From the NCBI GenBank assembly GCA_900541915.1, contig UQLS01000018.1, positions 1 to 39,382 of the forward strand: a stretch of DNA of 39,382 nt. The letters run 5' to 3'. Source of the DNA: an uncultured Phascolarctobacterium sp. (GTDB taxonomy: Bacteria > Bacillota > Negativicutes > Acidaminococcales > Acidaminococcaceae). Positions 28,657-37,484 of this stretch are shown piece by piece. The notes under the pieces were generated by a model, which did no database searches, was not told the DNA's origin, and saw nothing but the letters and a program-made list of their open reading frames with translations. The first letter of the stretch is position 1; each line of letters starts with the position of its first letter. The position numbers were made by a program, and so were the translations under genes.

Positions 28657-29913
28657 CTATTTCATAAAGCCATGATAGTGACGCATCAGTACCAGGGACT
28701 CTATTTGCTTCATAGTATCCAATGCTACACCGACTACGATTAAAAGTGCTGTACCGCCGAAGTAGATACCTTCGATGCTGGTAATCCAGCCTACTACATG
28801 AGGCATCAGCGCAATCAAGGATAAGAAGATTGCACCGGCCAGAGTGATTCTGGACATAACTCTGTCCAGATAATCGGTTGTTGGCTTACCAGGACGCAGT
28901 CCAGGAATAAAGCCGCCGTTCTTTTTGATATTGTCGGACATATCACCGATGTTCAGACTTACTGCAGTATAGAAGTAAGTGAAGAACAGAATCATCAGAA
29001 CGTACAGGGTTGTCTGCAGCGGGCTGCCCCACTCAAACAGCTGACCCATCGTCTTAACCCAGGGTACGTCTACAAACTGTGCTATCGTAACCGGGAACAT
29101 CAGTACGGAAGACGCAAAGATGATCGGGATAACACCCGCCTGATTAACCTTTAAAGGAATATAACTGGTATGGCCGCCATACATTTTTTTACCGACTACA
29201 CGTTTTGCGTATTGAACAGGTATTTTGCGAATGCCTTGGGAAATCATAATTACAAATACAATCATCGCCAAAGCAATCACCGCGAACAAAATAACGTTCA
29301 GCAGGTTAACAGTGCCAGCCTGTAAATATTGGAAAATAATTTTGAGCCCATCCGGCAGTCTGGAAACGATACCGGCAAAGATAATCAGTGAAATACCGTT
29401 GCCGACACCCTTGGCAGTAATCTGCTCGCCGATCCACATCAAAAAGACGGTACCGGCTGTAAGGGTCAGGGCAATCATCAGGATTGAGAGAATCCCGGGG
29501 TTATTGATTGCCATCTTCAAGCCATAAGCCATGCCGCAAGCCTGGATGAATGCCAGCACCACGGTCAGCATACGAGTGAGCTTGACATTCTTCTTATAGC
29601 CTTCCTCACCTTCCTTGGACCATTGTTCCAAAGTAGGCACGACTACCTTCAACAGCTGCAAAATAATTGAAGCATTAATATATGGGGTAATACTCATAGC
29701 AAAAATTGAGAATTTGCTCAAGGCGCCACCACTGAACATATCAAGCAGACCAAAGAGATTGCCGCTTTGGAATAACTGCTCAATAACAGAGGCATTTACG
29801 CCAGGAACAGGTATATGTGTTCCAGCCCGGAATACGATGAACATGGCGAGAGTAAAAACAACTTTTTGCCTGAGTTCCGTAATTCTAAATATGTTCGCAA
29901 GGGCTGCTAACAC
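28657..29913 (-). CDS. secY: Preprotein translocase channel SecY
   Basis: The 418-residue protein has ten membrane helices and forms the Sec channel. The N-terminus LRQKVVFTLAMFIVFRAGTHIPVPG (with RAGTHIPVPG), the plug region GLLDMFSGGAL, and the C-terminal SLVLMRHYHGFMK are diagnostic. The start is GTG at 29911-29913 with GAGGTGA 6 bases upstream, inside the rplO end, so translation is coupled. It would handle export of the secreted proteins predicted elsewhere in the window. Confidence 0.98.
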   Translation of the reverse strand: MLAALANIFRITELRQKVVFTLAMFIVFRAGTHIPVPGVNASVIEQLFQSGNLFGLLDMFSGGALSKFSIFAMSITPYINASIILQLLKVVVPTLEQWSKEGEEGYKKNVKLTRMLTVVLAFIQACGMAYGLKMAINNPGILSILMIALTLTAGTVFLMWIGEQITAKGVGNGISLIIFAGIVSRLPDGLKIIFQYLQAGTVNLLNVILFAVIALAMIVFVIMISQGIRKIPVQYAKRVVGKKMYGGHTSYIPLKVNQAGVIPIIFASSVLMFPVTIAQFVDVPWVKTMGQLFEWGSPLQTTLYVLMILFFTYFYTAVSLNIGDMSDNIKKNGGFIPGLRPGKPTTDYLDRVMSRITLAGAIFLSLIALMPHVVGWITSIEGIYFGGTALLIVVGVALDTMKQIESLVLMRHYHGFMK

Positions 29914-29914
29914 T

Positions 29915-30355
29915 TTAGATCACCTCAACTTTACCGCCAGCTGCAATAATTTTTTCTTCAGCAGATTTACTGAAGCCCATAGCTTGAACAGTAAGTTTTT
30001 TGGTCAGTTCGCCATTACCAAGGATTCTGATACCGTCACGAACGTTTTTAACAATGCCTTCTTCGATAAGCATTACCGGTTCTACAACGGTGCCGTCTTC
30101 AAAGCGGTTCAGTACGCTTACATTGATTTCAACATAATCCTTGCCGAATCTGTTATAGAAACCACGTTTCGGGAGGCGCAGGTACAAAGGTCTTTGACCA
30201 CCTTCGAAGCCCGGACGTTTTACACCGCCGGAACGGGATTTTTGACCTTTTTGGCCTTTACCGGAAGTTTTGCCAAGACCGGAACCCAAACCACGGCCTA
30301 CACGAACATGAACACGTTTAGATCCCGGAGCGGGAGACAATTCATGTAAATTCAT
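29915..30355 (-). CDS. rplO: Ribosomal protein L15
   Basis: The 146-residue protein starts MNLHELSPAPGSKR, has the glycine/arginine-rich region GRGLGSGLGKTSGKGQKGQKSR (key block GLGSGLGKTSGKGQ), and ends AAGGKVEVI. It binds 23S rRNA late in assembly. ATG at 30353-30355 is chosen with GGAGGTG 8 bases upstream; a GTG two codons earlier is too close to that site. One base separates its stop from the secY start. Confidence 0.97.
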   Translation of the reverse strand: MNLHELSPAPGSKRVHVRVGRGLGSGLGKTSGKGQKGQKSRSGGVKRPGFEGGQRPLYLRLPKRGFYNRFGKDYVEINVSVLNRFEDGTVVEPVMLIEEGIVKNVRDGIRILGNGELTKKLTVQAMGFSKSAEEKIIAAGGKVEVI

Positions 30356-30375
30356 ATTCACTACACCTCCTTGTC

Positions 30376-30555
30376 TTACGCTTCTTCAACTTTCACGAGA
30401 TGTTCTACTTTGTGAACCATACCGCGAATAGTCGGAGTGTCTTCTTTTACAACACTAGTATTGATTTTGCCTAAGCCCAGAGCTTTAACGGTTGCGCGTT
30501 GATCTTTCGGGTAACCGATCAGGCTGCGGGTCAGGGTGATTTTAATTTGTGCCAT
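30376..30555 (-). CDS. rpmD: Ribosomal protein L30
   Basis: This 59-residue large-subunit protein starts MAQIKITLTRSLIGYPKDQR and contains ATVKALGLGKINTSVV and TPTIRGMVHKVEHLV, all typical of bacterial L30. ATG 30553-30555 follows GGAGG at spacing 8. The gene sits between rpsE and rplO in the standard order. Confidence 0.97.
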   Translation of the reverse strand: MAQIKITLTRSLIGYPKDQRATVKALGLGKINTSVVKEDTPTIRGMVHKVEHLVKVEEA

Positions 30556-30568
30556 CACAAAGTCCTCC

Positions 30569-31069
30569 TTAGCCCAACAATTCTTCTACGGTTTTACCAC
30601 GCAGAGCAGCAACAGCTTCAGCACTCTTCAAAGCTTTCAAACCTTCGATAGTTGCGCGAACAACATTGTTCGGGTTAGAAGAGCCTTGAGATTTAGTAAG
30701 AATATCACGAACACCTGCCAGTTCCAATACCGCACGAACAGGGCCGCCAGCGATAACGCCGGTACCTTCTGCAGCCGGTTTCAGGAATACACGGCCAGCG
30801 CCAAATACACCGATTACTTCATGAGGAATGGTGGTACCAACAAGAGCAACAGATACCAGGTTTTTCTTAGCATCTTCAACGCCTTTGCGGATAGCTTCAG
30901 GAACTTCTGCAGCTTTGCCCAAGCCCATGCCTACATGACCATTTTCGTCACCTACAACAACAAGTGCAGCGAAGGAGAAACGACGTCCGCCTTTAACAAC
31001 CTTAGCAACACGGTTGATGAAAACGACTTTCTCTTTTAATTCGTTTTCTTTATTTTCGAAATTCGCCAT
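30569..31069 (-). CDS. rpsE: Ribosomal protein S5
   Basis: The 166-residue protein has the S5 N-terminal RNA-binding domain (KVVFINRVAKVVKGGRRFSF, near 14-33) and GDENGHVGMGLGKAAEVPEAI. The C-terminal half contains KPAAEGTGVIAGGPVRAVLE. It helps decoding fidelity and mRNA unwinding at entry. Spacing to rplR is 17 bases. Confidence 0.98.
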   Translation of the reverse strand: MANFENKENELKEKVVFINRVAKVVKGGRRFSFAALVVVGDENGHVGMGLGKAAEVPEAIRKGVEDAKKNLVSVALVGTTIPHEVIGVFGAGRVFLKPAAEGTGVIAGGPVRAVLELAGVRDILTKSQGSSNPNNVVRATIEGLKALKSAEAVAALRGKTVEELLG

Positions 31070-31086
31070 TATGTTTCCTCCTTCTC

Positions 31087-31449
31087 TTAGAATACCAAGC
31101 CAGCTTCACGAGCGGCTTCAGCCAGTGCAGCGATACGGCCGTGATACAGGTAACCGCCACGGTCGAATACTACTTCTTTAACACCTTTAGCCAGTGCTTT
31201 TTCAGCAATAGCTTTGCCTACAACTTTAGCAGCTTCGATGTTGCCGCCATAGGTAGCTTTCAATTCTTTTTCTACGGTGCTAGCAGCAGCGATAGTTTCA
31301 CCGGTTTCATCGTTAATTACTTGTGCATAAATGTTGGACAAGGAACGATATACGTTGAGACGGGGTCTTTCTGCAGTACCGTAAATATATCTACGAGAAC
31401 GGAGATGACGTTTTTGACGTTTCTCGTTTTTATCAACTCTGTTAAGCAA
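31087..31449 (-). CDS. rplR: Ribosomal protein L18, probable TTG start
   Basis: The 5S rRNA-binding protein has KRHLRSRRYIYGTAERPRLNVYRS (core block GTAERPRLNVYRS) and ends FDRGGYLYHGRIAALAEAAREAGL. The usual GTG call at 31458 overlaps the GGGAG site. TTG at 31447-31449 has it at 8 bases and gives 120 residues, the normal family length, so TTG is preferred. This start is an inference. Confidence 0.95.
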   Translation of the reverse strand: MLNRVDKNEKRQKRHLRSRRYIYGTAERPRLNVYRSLSNIYAQVINDETGETIAAASTVEKELKATYGGNIEAAKVVGKAIAEKALAKGVKEVVFDRGGYLYHGRIAALAEAAREAGLVF

Positions 31450-31474
31450 GAGTTTCACTCCCTTCTTTTAGAAA

Positions 31475-32023
31475 TTATTTCTTGCCTTTAGCGCCAGCTT
31501 TACCAATCTTACGACGTACGAATTCGCCTTCATAACGAATACCTTTGCCTTTGTAAGGTTCAGGCGGACGCAGGGTACGGATTTCGGCAGCAACTGCGCC
31601 TACAACTTCTTTATCAGCACCGCTTACAACGATCTTGTTCGGAGCAGGTACTTCAAAGGTAATACCAGCAGGCGGCTCTTTAACTACCGGATGAGAGAAT
31701 CCGAGAGTGAAGTTAATGTTTTGACCTTGTTTAGCAGCACGGTAACCAACACCATTAATCTCCAGAGTTTTGCTGAAACCTTGAGTTACGCCGATGATCA
31801 TGTTGTTGATCAGGGTACGGGACAGACCATGCATAGCGCGATCTTCTTTTTCATCGCTAGGACGTTCTACGGTCAGAACACCGTTGTCCAGGGTCAGTTT
31901 CATGTTTTTATTGATTTGGCGGGAAAGTTCGCCTTTAGGACCTTTAACGGTCACGAAATTGTTTTCAATAGTAACTGTTACACCAGCGGGAACAGTAATT
32001 GGCATTTTACCAATTCTAGACAC
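31475..32023 (-). CDS. rplF: Ribosomal protein L6
   Basis: The 182-residue protein starts MSRIGKMPITVPAGVTVTI and contains two related beta-domain halves. It ends with RTLRPPEPYKGKGIRYEGE and FVRRKIGKAGAKGKK, the conserved L6 C-terminus near the factor-binding site. Normal length and order after rpsH. Confidence 0.98.
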   Translation of the reverse strand: MSRIGKMPITVPAGVTVTIENNFVTVKGPKGELSRQINKNMKLTLDNGVLTVERPSDEKEDRAMHGLSRTLINNMIIGVTQGFSKTLEINGVGYRAAKQGQNINFTLGFSHPVVKEPPAGITFEVPAPNKIVVSGADKEVVGAVAAEIRTLRPPEPYKGKGIRYEGEFVRRKIGKAGAKGKK

Positions 32024-32050
32024 GTACGAGCACCTCCTATCTTTTTAGTA

Positions 32051-32449
32051 TTACCATACGTATGCGAGTACTTCGCCACCTAAGCCAGCTTTACGAGCAG
32101 CTTTGTCGGTCATCAGACCTTGGGAAGTAGAAATTACTGCGATACCGAGACCACCAAGGACTCTAGGCAGTTGGTCTTTTTGAGAGTAAACTCTCAGACC
32201 GGGTTTGGAAATACGTTTAATACCGGAAATAACCTTTTCCTTATTAGCACCGTATTTCAGGCTAACACGAATAACGTTCTGTTTGTTATCAGCAATTACT
32301 TCAAAATCTTTAATGAAACCTTCGGCTTTCAGGATTTCAGCAATAGCAACTTTAATCTTGCTGCCGGGGATTTCAACTTTATCGTGATGAACTGAATTTG
32401 CATTACGGATACGAGTAAGCATATCAGCGATCGGGTCAGTCATTACCAT
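32051..32449 (-). CDS. rpsH: Ribosomal protein S8
   Basis: The 132-residue 16S-binding protein starts MVMTDPIADMLTRIRNANSV and ends with GLGIAVISTSQGLMTDKAARKAGLGGEVLAYVW (diagnostic ISTSQGLMTDKAAR). GGAGGG is 9 bases before the first ATG. In E. coli S8 regulates the spc operon; whether it does here cannot be seen. Confidence 0.98.
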   Translation of the reverse strand: MVMTDPIADMLTRIRNANSVHHDKVEIPGSKIKVAIAEILKAEGFIKDFEVIADNKQNVIRVSLKYGANKEKVISGIKRISKPGLRVYSQKDQLPRVLGGLGIAVISTSQGLMTDKAARKAGLGGEVLAYVW

Positions 32450-32480
32450 ACTTATATACCCTCCTTCCTTGTTGTCGGTA

Positions 32481-32666
32481 TTACCAGCTTGCTTTGGTTA
32501 CGCCCGGAATAGCACCTTTGTAGCTGTATTCACGGAAGCAGATACGGCAGAGGCCAAATTTACGCATATAGCCATGAGGTCTGCCGCAAATTTTGCAGCG
32601 GTTATAACGGCGAACTTCGTATTTAGGTTCGCTTTTCCATTTTTCAATCAGGGCTTTCTTAGCCAA
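32481..32666 (-). CDS. rpsZ: Ribosomal protein S14, zinc-binding type Z
   Basis: The 61-residue protein MAKKALIEKWKSEPKYEVRR onward has CKICGRPHGYMRKFGLCRIC, the CxxC-CxxC zinc site of the short S14 form. It ends KGAIPGVTKASW. The long zinc-free S14 is not in this window. It lies between rplE and rpsH as usual. Confidence 0.97.
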   Translation of the reverse strand: MAKKALIEKWKSEPKYEVRRYNRCKICGRPHGYMRKFGLCRICFREYSYKGAIPGVTKASW

Positions 32667-32683
32667 AGTATTCCCTCCTCACC

Positions 32684-33229
32684 TTATGCGCTGAACGGCA
32701 TTCCGAGGAGTCTGAGCAGTTCTCTAGCTTCCTCGTCAGTCTTAGCGGTAGTAACAATGATAATATCCATTCCGCGTACTTTATCAATCTTATCGTATTC
32801 AATTTCCGGGAAAATCAATTGTTCTTTAAGTCCTAAAGCGTAGTTGCCGCGTCCATCAAAAGATGTAGCACTTACACCGCGGAAGTCACGTACACGCGGA
32901 AGAGCGAGATTCATCAGCTTATCAAGGAAGAAGTACATACGGTCACCACGCAGGGTAACTTTTGCACCTAACGGCATACCTTGACGTACTTTGAAAGCTG
33001 CAATGGATTTTTTAGCTTTAGTGATAACAGGTTTTTGACCTGCGATAACGGTCATATCAGCAACTGCGGATTCCAGAGCTTTGCTGTTGCCAACTGCTTC
33101 GCCAACACCCATGTTGATGACAACTTTTTCAATTTTAGGAATTTCCATAACGTTTTTATATTGGAATTTGTCCATCAGGCCTTTAACAGCTTCAGACAAA
33201 TATTTTTCTTGTAATCTGGTCTTTGCCAT
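32684..33229 (-). CDS. rplE: Ribosomal protein L5
   Basis: This 181-residue 5S rRNA-binding protein starts MAKTRLQEKYLSEAVKGLMD and has NVMEIPKIEKVVINMGVGEA, RGDRMYFFLDKLMNLALPRVRDFRG (key RVRDFRG) and the end ARELLRLLGMPFSA. Spacing and order are standard. Confidence 0.98.
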   Translation of the reverse strand: MAKTRLQEKYLSEAVKGLMDKFQYKNVMEIPKIEKVVINMGVGEAVGNSKALESAVADMTVIAGQKPVITKAKKSIAAFKVRQGMPLGAKVTLRGDRMYFFLDKLMNLALPRVRDFRGVSATSFDGRGNYALGLKEQLIFPEIEYDKIDKVRGMDIIIVTTAKTDEEARELLRLLGMPFSA

Positions 33230-33258
33230 TCAATTAGTTCCTCCTTTCCCGGAATTTC

Positions 33259-33588
33259 TTATTTATCAATAACTTCACCGCATTTTTTGCAGGTTCTTAC
33301 GAATGCACCAGCAACAGCGGTCTTTTTAATACGAGTAGCTTTTTTGCAAGCCGGGCATACCAGCATTACTTTAGAAGAAGAGATCGGAGCTTCTTTAGTA
33401 ATAATACCGCCTTGAGGATTTGCTTGAGACGGTTTGGTATGACGTTTTACTTTATTTACGCCTTCAACCACAACTTTGGCTTTCTTAGGCAGAGCTTCAA
33501 CGATTTTACCTTGCTTGCCTTTGTCCTTACCGGATAAAACAAGAACGGTATCGCCTTTTTTAACATGCAGCTTTACAGCATTTGCCAT
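33259..33588 (-). CDS. rplX: Ribosomal protein L24 with C-terminal zinc ribbon
   Basis: The 109-residue assembly initiator has the KOW motif GDTVLVLSGKDKGKQGKI near residues 12-29. A C-terminal zinc ribbon, CPACKK to RTCKKCGEVIDK, is typical of many Firmicutes L24 proteins. It follows rplN by 38 bases. Confidence 0.97.
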   Translation of the reverse strand: MANAVKLHVKKGDTVLVLSGKDKGKQGKIVEALPKKAKVVVEGVNKVKRHTKPSQANPQGGIITKEAPISSSKVMLVCPACKKATRIKKTAVAGAFVRTCKKCGEVIDK

Positions 33589-33626
33589 GTCAAGAACACC
33601 TCCTTATTAGTGCGTTATTTGATTTC

Positions 33627-33995
33627 TTACAGCACTTCCGGTGCCAGAGAAATAATTTTCATGAAGTCCTTATCACGAAGTTCGCGAGCTACAGGCCCGA
33701 AAATACGGGTACCGCGAGGACTCTTATCGTCTTTTATTACAACAGCAGCGTTTTCATCGAAACGGATGTAGGAACCGTCGGGACGACGAACACCTTTTAC
33801 GGAACGAACAACAACTGCTTTAACTACGTCACCTTTTTTTACAACGCCACCGGGTGATGCATCTTTAACAGCACACACGATAACGTCACCGATATTAGCA
33901 TATTTACGGTAAGAACCGCCTAATACACGAATACACATAACTTTCTTAGCGCCGGTGTTATCACCAACATTAAGGATAGTTTGTTGTTGTATCAT
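33627..33995 (-). CDS. rplN: Ribosomal protein L14
   Basis: The 122-residue protein starts MIQQQTILNVGDNTGAKKVM and includes GDVIVCAVKDASPGGVVKKGD and RFDENAAVVIKDDKSPRGTRIFGPVARELR (core GTRIFGPVARELR). It sits at the subunit interface. GGGAGGG precedes the start. Confidence 0.98.
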   Translation of the reverse strand: MIQQQTILNVGDNTGAKKVMCIRVLGGSYRKYANIGDVIVCAVKDASPGGVVKKGDVVKAVVVRSVKGVRRPDGSYIRFDENAAVVIKDDKSPRGTRIFGPVARELRDKDFMKIISLAPEVL

Positions 33996-34032
33996 GGATT
34001 TCCCTCCCTTGCCAAGCTCTTATTGGCAATAA

Positions 34033-34293
34033 TTATTTTGCACGCTCTAAAATCTCAATAACGCGCCAGCATTTATCTTTGGACAGCGGACGAGTTTGCA
34101 TAATTTGAACTACGTCGCCAACATGTGCTTCGTTATTTTCGTCATGAGCTTTAAATTTGATAGTATGTTGTACGCCTTTTTTGTACAGCGGATGCTGAAC
34201 GAAACGTTCTACTGCAACAACTACAGTTTTCTGCATTTTATCGCTGACAACTTTACCAATACGGGTAACACGTGCGTTTCTTTCTTCGGTCAC
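34033..34293 (-). CDS. rpsQ: Ribosomal protein S17, probable GTG start
   Basis: The 86-residue OB-fold protein starts MTEERNARVTRIGKVVSDKM and contains KTVVVAVERFVQHPLYKK and VQIMQTRPLSKDKCWRVIEI. The GTG at 34291-34293 has GGAGG 8 bases upstream and yields the usual S17 length. An ATG at 34314 would place that ribosome binding site inside the coding region and is disfavoured. Confidence 0.96.
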   Translation of the reverse strand: MTEERNARVTRIGKVVSDKMQKTVVVAVERFVQHPLYKKGVQHTIKFKAHDENNEAHVGDVVQIMQTRPLSKDKCWRVIEILERAK

Positions 34294-34326
34294 GACTGTT
34301 TCCTCCTTGTTCATACTTCAAAACAA

Positions 34327-34521
34327 TTAAGCGTTCAGTTCACGTTCACGCTGAATGGTTTTGATACGGGCAATGGATTTCTTAACTTCACGAATTTTCA
34401 TCGGGTTTTCACATTGACCGGTTGCCATTTGAAAACGCAGATTGAAAAGTTCTTCTTTCAAACCTGCCAATTTGGTGTCTAACTCAGCAGCAGACATTTC
34501 ACGAATTTCTGTTGTTTTCAT
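34327..34521 (-). CDS. rpmC: Ribosomal protein L29
   Basis: This 64-residue two-helix protein starts MKTTEIREMSAAELDTKLAG and has LKEELFNLRFQMATGQCENP and the end KTIQRERELNA. It lies at the exit of the peptide tunnel. Its ATG overlaps the rplP stop (TAATG), so translation is coupled. Confidence 0.97.
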   Translation of the reverse strand: MKTTEIREMSAAELDTKLAGLKEELFNLRFQMATGQCENPMKIREVKKSIARIKTIQRERELNA

Positions 34522-34973
34522 TAAGCTTCACCACCCTTTTCTTGTGCGGCAGCTTCGGCTTCCTGTTGAGCACGGGTCACAAATTTGCATTTGATCGGCA
34601 GTTTGTGACTAGCAAGACGCATAGCTTCTTTAGCTACTTCTTCGCTAACGCCGTTCATTTCGAACAGTACACGGCCGGGTTTTACTACAGCTACCCAGTA
34701 TTCAGGAGAACCTTTACCACTACCCATACGGGTTTCAGCCGGTTTTGCAGTGATCGGTTTATCCGGGAAAATTTGAATCCAAACTTGACCGCCACGTTTG
34801 ATGTAACGAGTCATAGCAATACGTGCTGCTTCGATTTGGCGGTTGGTTACCCAAGCAGGTTCCAATGCTACCAGACCAAATTCACCATGAGCGATTTTAT
34901 TACCGCGCATAGCACGACCGGTCATACGACCTCTATGTTGTTTACGATGTTTAACTCTCTTCGGTAATAACAT
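34521..34973 (-). CDS. rplP: Ribosomal protein L16
   Basis: The 150-residue protein starts MLLPKRVKHRKQHRGRMTGR and has RMGSGKGSPEYWVAVVKPG and the end KCKFVTRAQQEAEAAAQEKGGEA, a tail slightly longer than in Bacillus. It organises the A-site tRNA region of 23S rRNA. It follows rpsC by 6 bases. Confidence 0.98.
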   Translation of the reverse strand: MLLPKRVKHRKQHRGRMTGRAMRGNKIAHGEFGLVALEPAWVTNRQIEAARIAMTRYIKRGGQVWIQIFPDKPITAKPAETRMGSGKGSPEYWVAVVKPGRVLFEMNGVSEEVAKEAMRLASHKLPIKCKFVTRAQQEAEAAAQEKGGEA

Positions 34974-34979
34974 GTCTGA

Positions 34980-35648
34980 TTATGCCTCCTTTGCCGGAGC
35001 AGCTTTAACTGCTTCTTTGCTTTCAGGAAGGACTTCACCTTTGTAGATCCATACTTTTACGCCGATACGGCCATAAGTGGTATGTGCTTCTGCAGTACCG
35101 TAATCAATGTCAGCACGCAGAGTGTGCAGAGGAATGCTGCCTTCACGATAGCTTTCGCTACGAGCGATTTCAGCGCCGCCAAGACGACCGCCAACTTGTA
35201 CTTTGATACCTTTAGCGCCCATACGCATGGTACGGCCAACGCATTGTTTCATAGCACGACGGAAAGCGATACGGCGTTCCAGCTGAGCTGCGATGTTCTC
35301 TGCAACCAAAGTTGCGTCCATATCCGGGGTTTTTACTTCAACGATGTTGATGTCGATTGCACTGTCGGTCATTTTCTTCAGGTCAGATTTCAGCAGTTCG
35401 ATGTTGCTGCCCTGACGGCCGATTACCATACCGGGTTTTGCAGTATGGATAGAAATGCGAGCTTTATTGGAAGCACGTTCGATTTCAACTTTAGAAATAC
35501 CGGACAAGAACAGTTTTTCTTTAATAAACTCACGGATTTTAATATCTTCTAACAAAAATTTCTCATAGTCTTTGTCAGCATACCATTTGGAATCCCATCC
35601 TTTGATAACACCAACGCGGAGACCATGCGGATTAACTTTTTGACCCAC
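34980..35648 (-). CDS. rpsC: Ribosomal protein S3
   Basis: The 222-residue protein starts MGQKVNPHGLRVGVIKGWDS with a GTG codon (35646-35648) and GGAGG 8 bases upstream. The KH domain contains TAKPGMVIGRQGSNIE. The C-terminal domain has GRLGGAEIARSESYREGSIPLHTLRADIDYG (core GRLGGAEIARSE). It lines the mRNA entry channel. Confidence 0.98.
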   Translation of the reverse strand: MGQKVNPHGLRVGVIKGWDSKWYADKDYEKFLLEDIKIREFIKEKLFLSGISKVEIERASNKARISIHTAKPGMVIGRQGSNIELLKSDLKKMTDSAIDINIVEVKTPDMDATLVAENIAAQLERRIAFRRAMKQCVGRTMRMGAKGIKVQVGGRLGGAEIARSESYREGSIPLHTLRADIDYGTAEAHTTYGRIGVKVWIYKGEVLPESKEAVKAAPAKEA

Positions 35649-35672
35649 TATCTTTTCCTCCTTCTGACGGGA

Positions 35673-36005
35673 TTATTTTTCTTTAACTGCTACAGTTACG
35701 TGGCTGGAACGTTTCAAAATTTTGAAAGCCTGTCCACGGGAACGAGGATGAATACGTTTCATGGTAGGACCTTGATCTACGAAGCAGGTAGATACGATCA
35801 GGTTATCCACGTTCATGTCAAAATTGTGTTCTGCGTTTGCTACAGCACTGCGCAGAACTTTTTCGATTACCTCAGAACCAACCTTCGGGGTGTATTTGAG
35901 GATCGCGAATGCTTCACCAACGGATTTGCCGCGGATGAGATTGATTACGATGCGCAGTTTGCGCGGCGCAATGCGAACATATTTTGCAATTGCTTTTGCT
36001 TCCAT
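35673..36005 (-). CDS. rplV: Ribosomal protein L22
   Basis: The 110-residue protein starts MEAKAIAKYVRIAPRKLRIV and ends with the conserved loop region GPTMKRIHPRSRGQAFKILKRSSHVTVAV (core RIHPRSRGQA), which reaches into the exit tunnel. Length and place after rpsS are normal. Confidence 0.98.
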   Translation of the reverse strand: MEAKAIAKYVRIAPRKLRIVINLIRGKSVGEAFAILKYTPKVGSEVIEKVLRSAVANAEHNFDMNVDNLIVSTCFVDQGPTMKRIHPRSRGQAFKILKRSSHVTVAVKEK

Positions 36006-36027
36006 GTTATTTGTGCCCCCTTTCCCC

Positions 36028-36303
36028 TTATTTTAAACCAGTGGTCTTATCGGCATGACCTTTGTAAGTACGAGTGGGAGCGAATTCTCCCAGTTTGTGG
36101 CCTACCATATCCTCAGTAATGAATACCGGAACATGTTTGCGTCCGTCATGAACCGCAATGGTGTGACCAACGAAAGACGGAATAATAGTAGAGCTGCGAG
36201 ACCAGGTCTTTACAACTTTTTTATCATTAGCGGCATTAAGCGCATCAATTTTTTTCAAAAGACTTGCATGGACAAAAGGTCCTTTTTTAACTGATCTGGA
36301 CAC
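36028..36303 (-). CDS. rpsS: Ribosomal protein S19
   Basis: The 91-residue head protein starts MSRSVKKGPFVHASLLKKID and has KTWSRSSTIIPSFVGHTIAV and VGHKLGEFAPTRTYKGHA, all diagnostic. It follows rplB by 31 bases. Confidence 0.98.
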   Translation of the reverse strand: MSRSVKKGPFVHASLLKKIDALNAANDKKVVKTWSRSSTIIPSFVGHTIAVHDGRKHVPVFITEDMVGHKLGEFAPTRTYKGHADKTTGLK

Positions 36304-36334
36304 TAGGTTAGCCTCCTTTCCTTATCCTGTTATA

Positions 36335-37165
36335 TTATTTGGTTCTACGTTTTAAAATCAGCTTGCTAGAAGCTTTTTTCTCTTTACGGGTACGAGTACC
36401 GAAAGCACATTTGCCCCAAGGAGTAACAGGACGTTTACGACCAACAGGAGAATGGCCTTCGCCACCGCCATGCGGATGGTCGTTAGGATTCATAACTACG
36501 CCGCGGTTAGCAGGACGGATGCCCAGCCAACGGCTGCGACCAGCTTTACCGATGCAGATATTTTCAGCATCGAGGTTGCCAACCTGGCCGATAGTAGCAC
36601 GGCAGTTAATATGTACTTTGCGAATTTCACCGGAAGGAAGACGGAGCAGAGCGTAGTCGCCTTCTTTAGCCATCAGCTGAGCAGAAGCACCAGCGCTGCG
36701 AGCCATTTGGCCGCCTTTACCGATTTTCATTTCAACATTGTGTACCATGGTACCGAGAGGAATGTTTTTCAGCGGCAGGCAGTTACCAACTTTGATATCT
36801 GCTTCCGGACCGCTTACAACCATATCGCCTACTTTAAGATCAAGCGGAGCGATGATGTAACGTTTTTCGCCGTCTACATAGTTCAGGAGAGCGATACGTG
36901 CGTTACGGTTAGGATCGTATTCAATGGTAGCAACGCGAGCCGGGATACCGTCTTTGTTGCGTTTAAAGTCAATGATACGATATTGTCTTTTATGACCGCC
37001 GCCCTGATGGCGTACAGTCATTTTGCCTGTATTGTTACGGCCCGCATGTTTGTTGAGTTTTTCAACGAGCGGACGGTAGGGCTTGTCAGTCGTAATCTCT
37101 TCGAAGGCAGACACAGTAATAAAGCGTCTGGAAGGAGAATACGGATTAAAGCTTTTAATAGCCAT
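36335..37165 (-). CDS. rplB: Ribosomal protein L2
   Basis: The 276-residue protein supports the peptidyl transferase centre. MAIKSFNPYSPSRRFITVSA opens it; GRNNTGKMTVRHQGGGHKR, SAGASAQLMAKEG and NPNDHPHGGGEGHSPVGRKRP (with the conserved histidine in HPHGGG) follow. Length is normal. Confidence 0.98.
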   Translation of the reverse strand: MAIKSFNPYSPSRRFITVSAFEEITTDKPYRPLVEKLNKHAGRNNTGKMTVRHQGGGHKRQYRIIDFKRNKDGIPARVATIEYDPNRNARIALLNYVDGEKRYIIAPLDLKVGDMVVSGPEADIKVGNCLPLKNIPLGTMVHNVEMKIGKGGQMARSAGASAQLMAKEGDYALLRLPSGEIRKVHINCRATIGQVGNLDAENICIGKAGRSRWLGIRPANRGVVMNPNDHPHGGGEGHSPVGRKRPVTPWGKCAFGTRTRKEKKASSKLILKRRTK

Positions 37166-37193
37166 TTAATTTAACCTCCTTATAATACGTTAA

Positions 37194-37484
37194 TTACATT
37201 CCTTCGAAAAGGGGAATCGTATTGCCTTCAGCAAGCTTCACGATAGCTTTCTTATAATCGGAACGTTTGCCAACATATTTACCCATGCGTTTGGTTTTGC
37301 CAAATACGCGGATAGTGTTTACACTCAATACTTTTACGCCGAAAATAGCTTCAACAGCTTGGCGGATTTCAACTTTGTTAGCTTCCATAGGAACTTGGAA
37401 GGTGTATTTATTTTCCTGCATCATTACGGAAGTTTTTTCGGTAATGATAGGACGAATCAAAATATCGCGAGGATTAGCAGCCAT
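37194..37484 (-). CDS. rplW: Ribosomal protein L23
   Basis: The 96-residue protein starts MAANPRDILIRPIITEKTSV and includes NKYTFQVPMEANKVEIRQAV and FGVKVLSVNTIRV. It docks signal recognition particle and trigger factor at the exit site. Its ATG overlaps the rplD stop (TAATG). Confidence 0.98.
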   Translation of the reverse strand: MAANPRDILIRPIITEKTSVMMQENKYTFQVPMEANKVEIRQAVEAIFGVKVLSVNTIRVFGKTKRMGKYVGKRSDYKKAIVKLAEGNTIPLFEGM

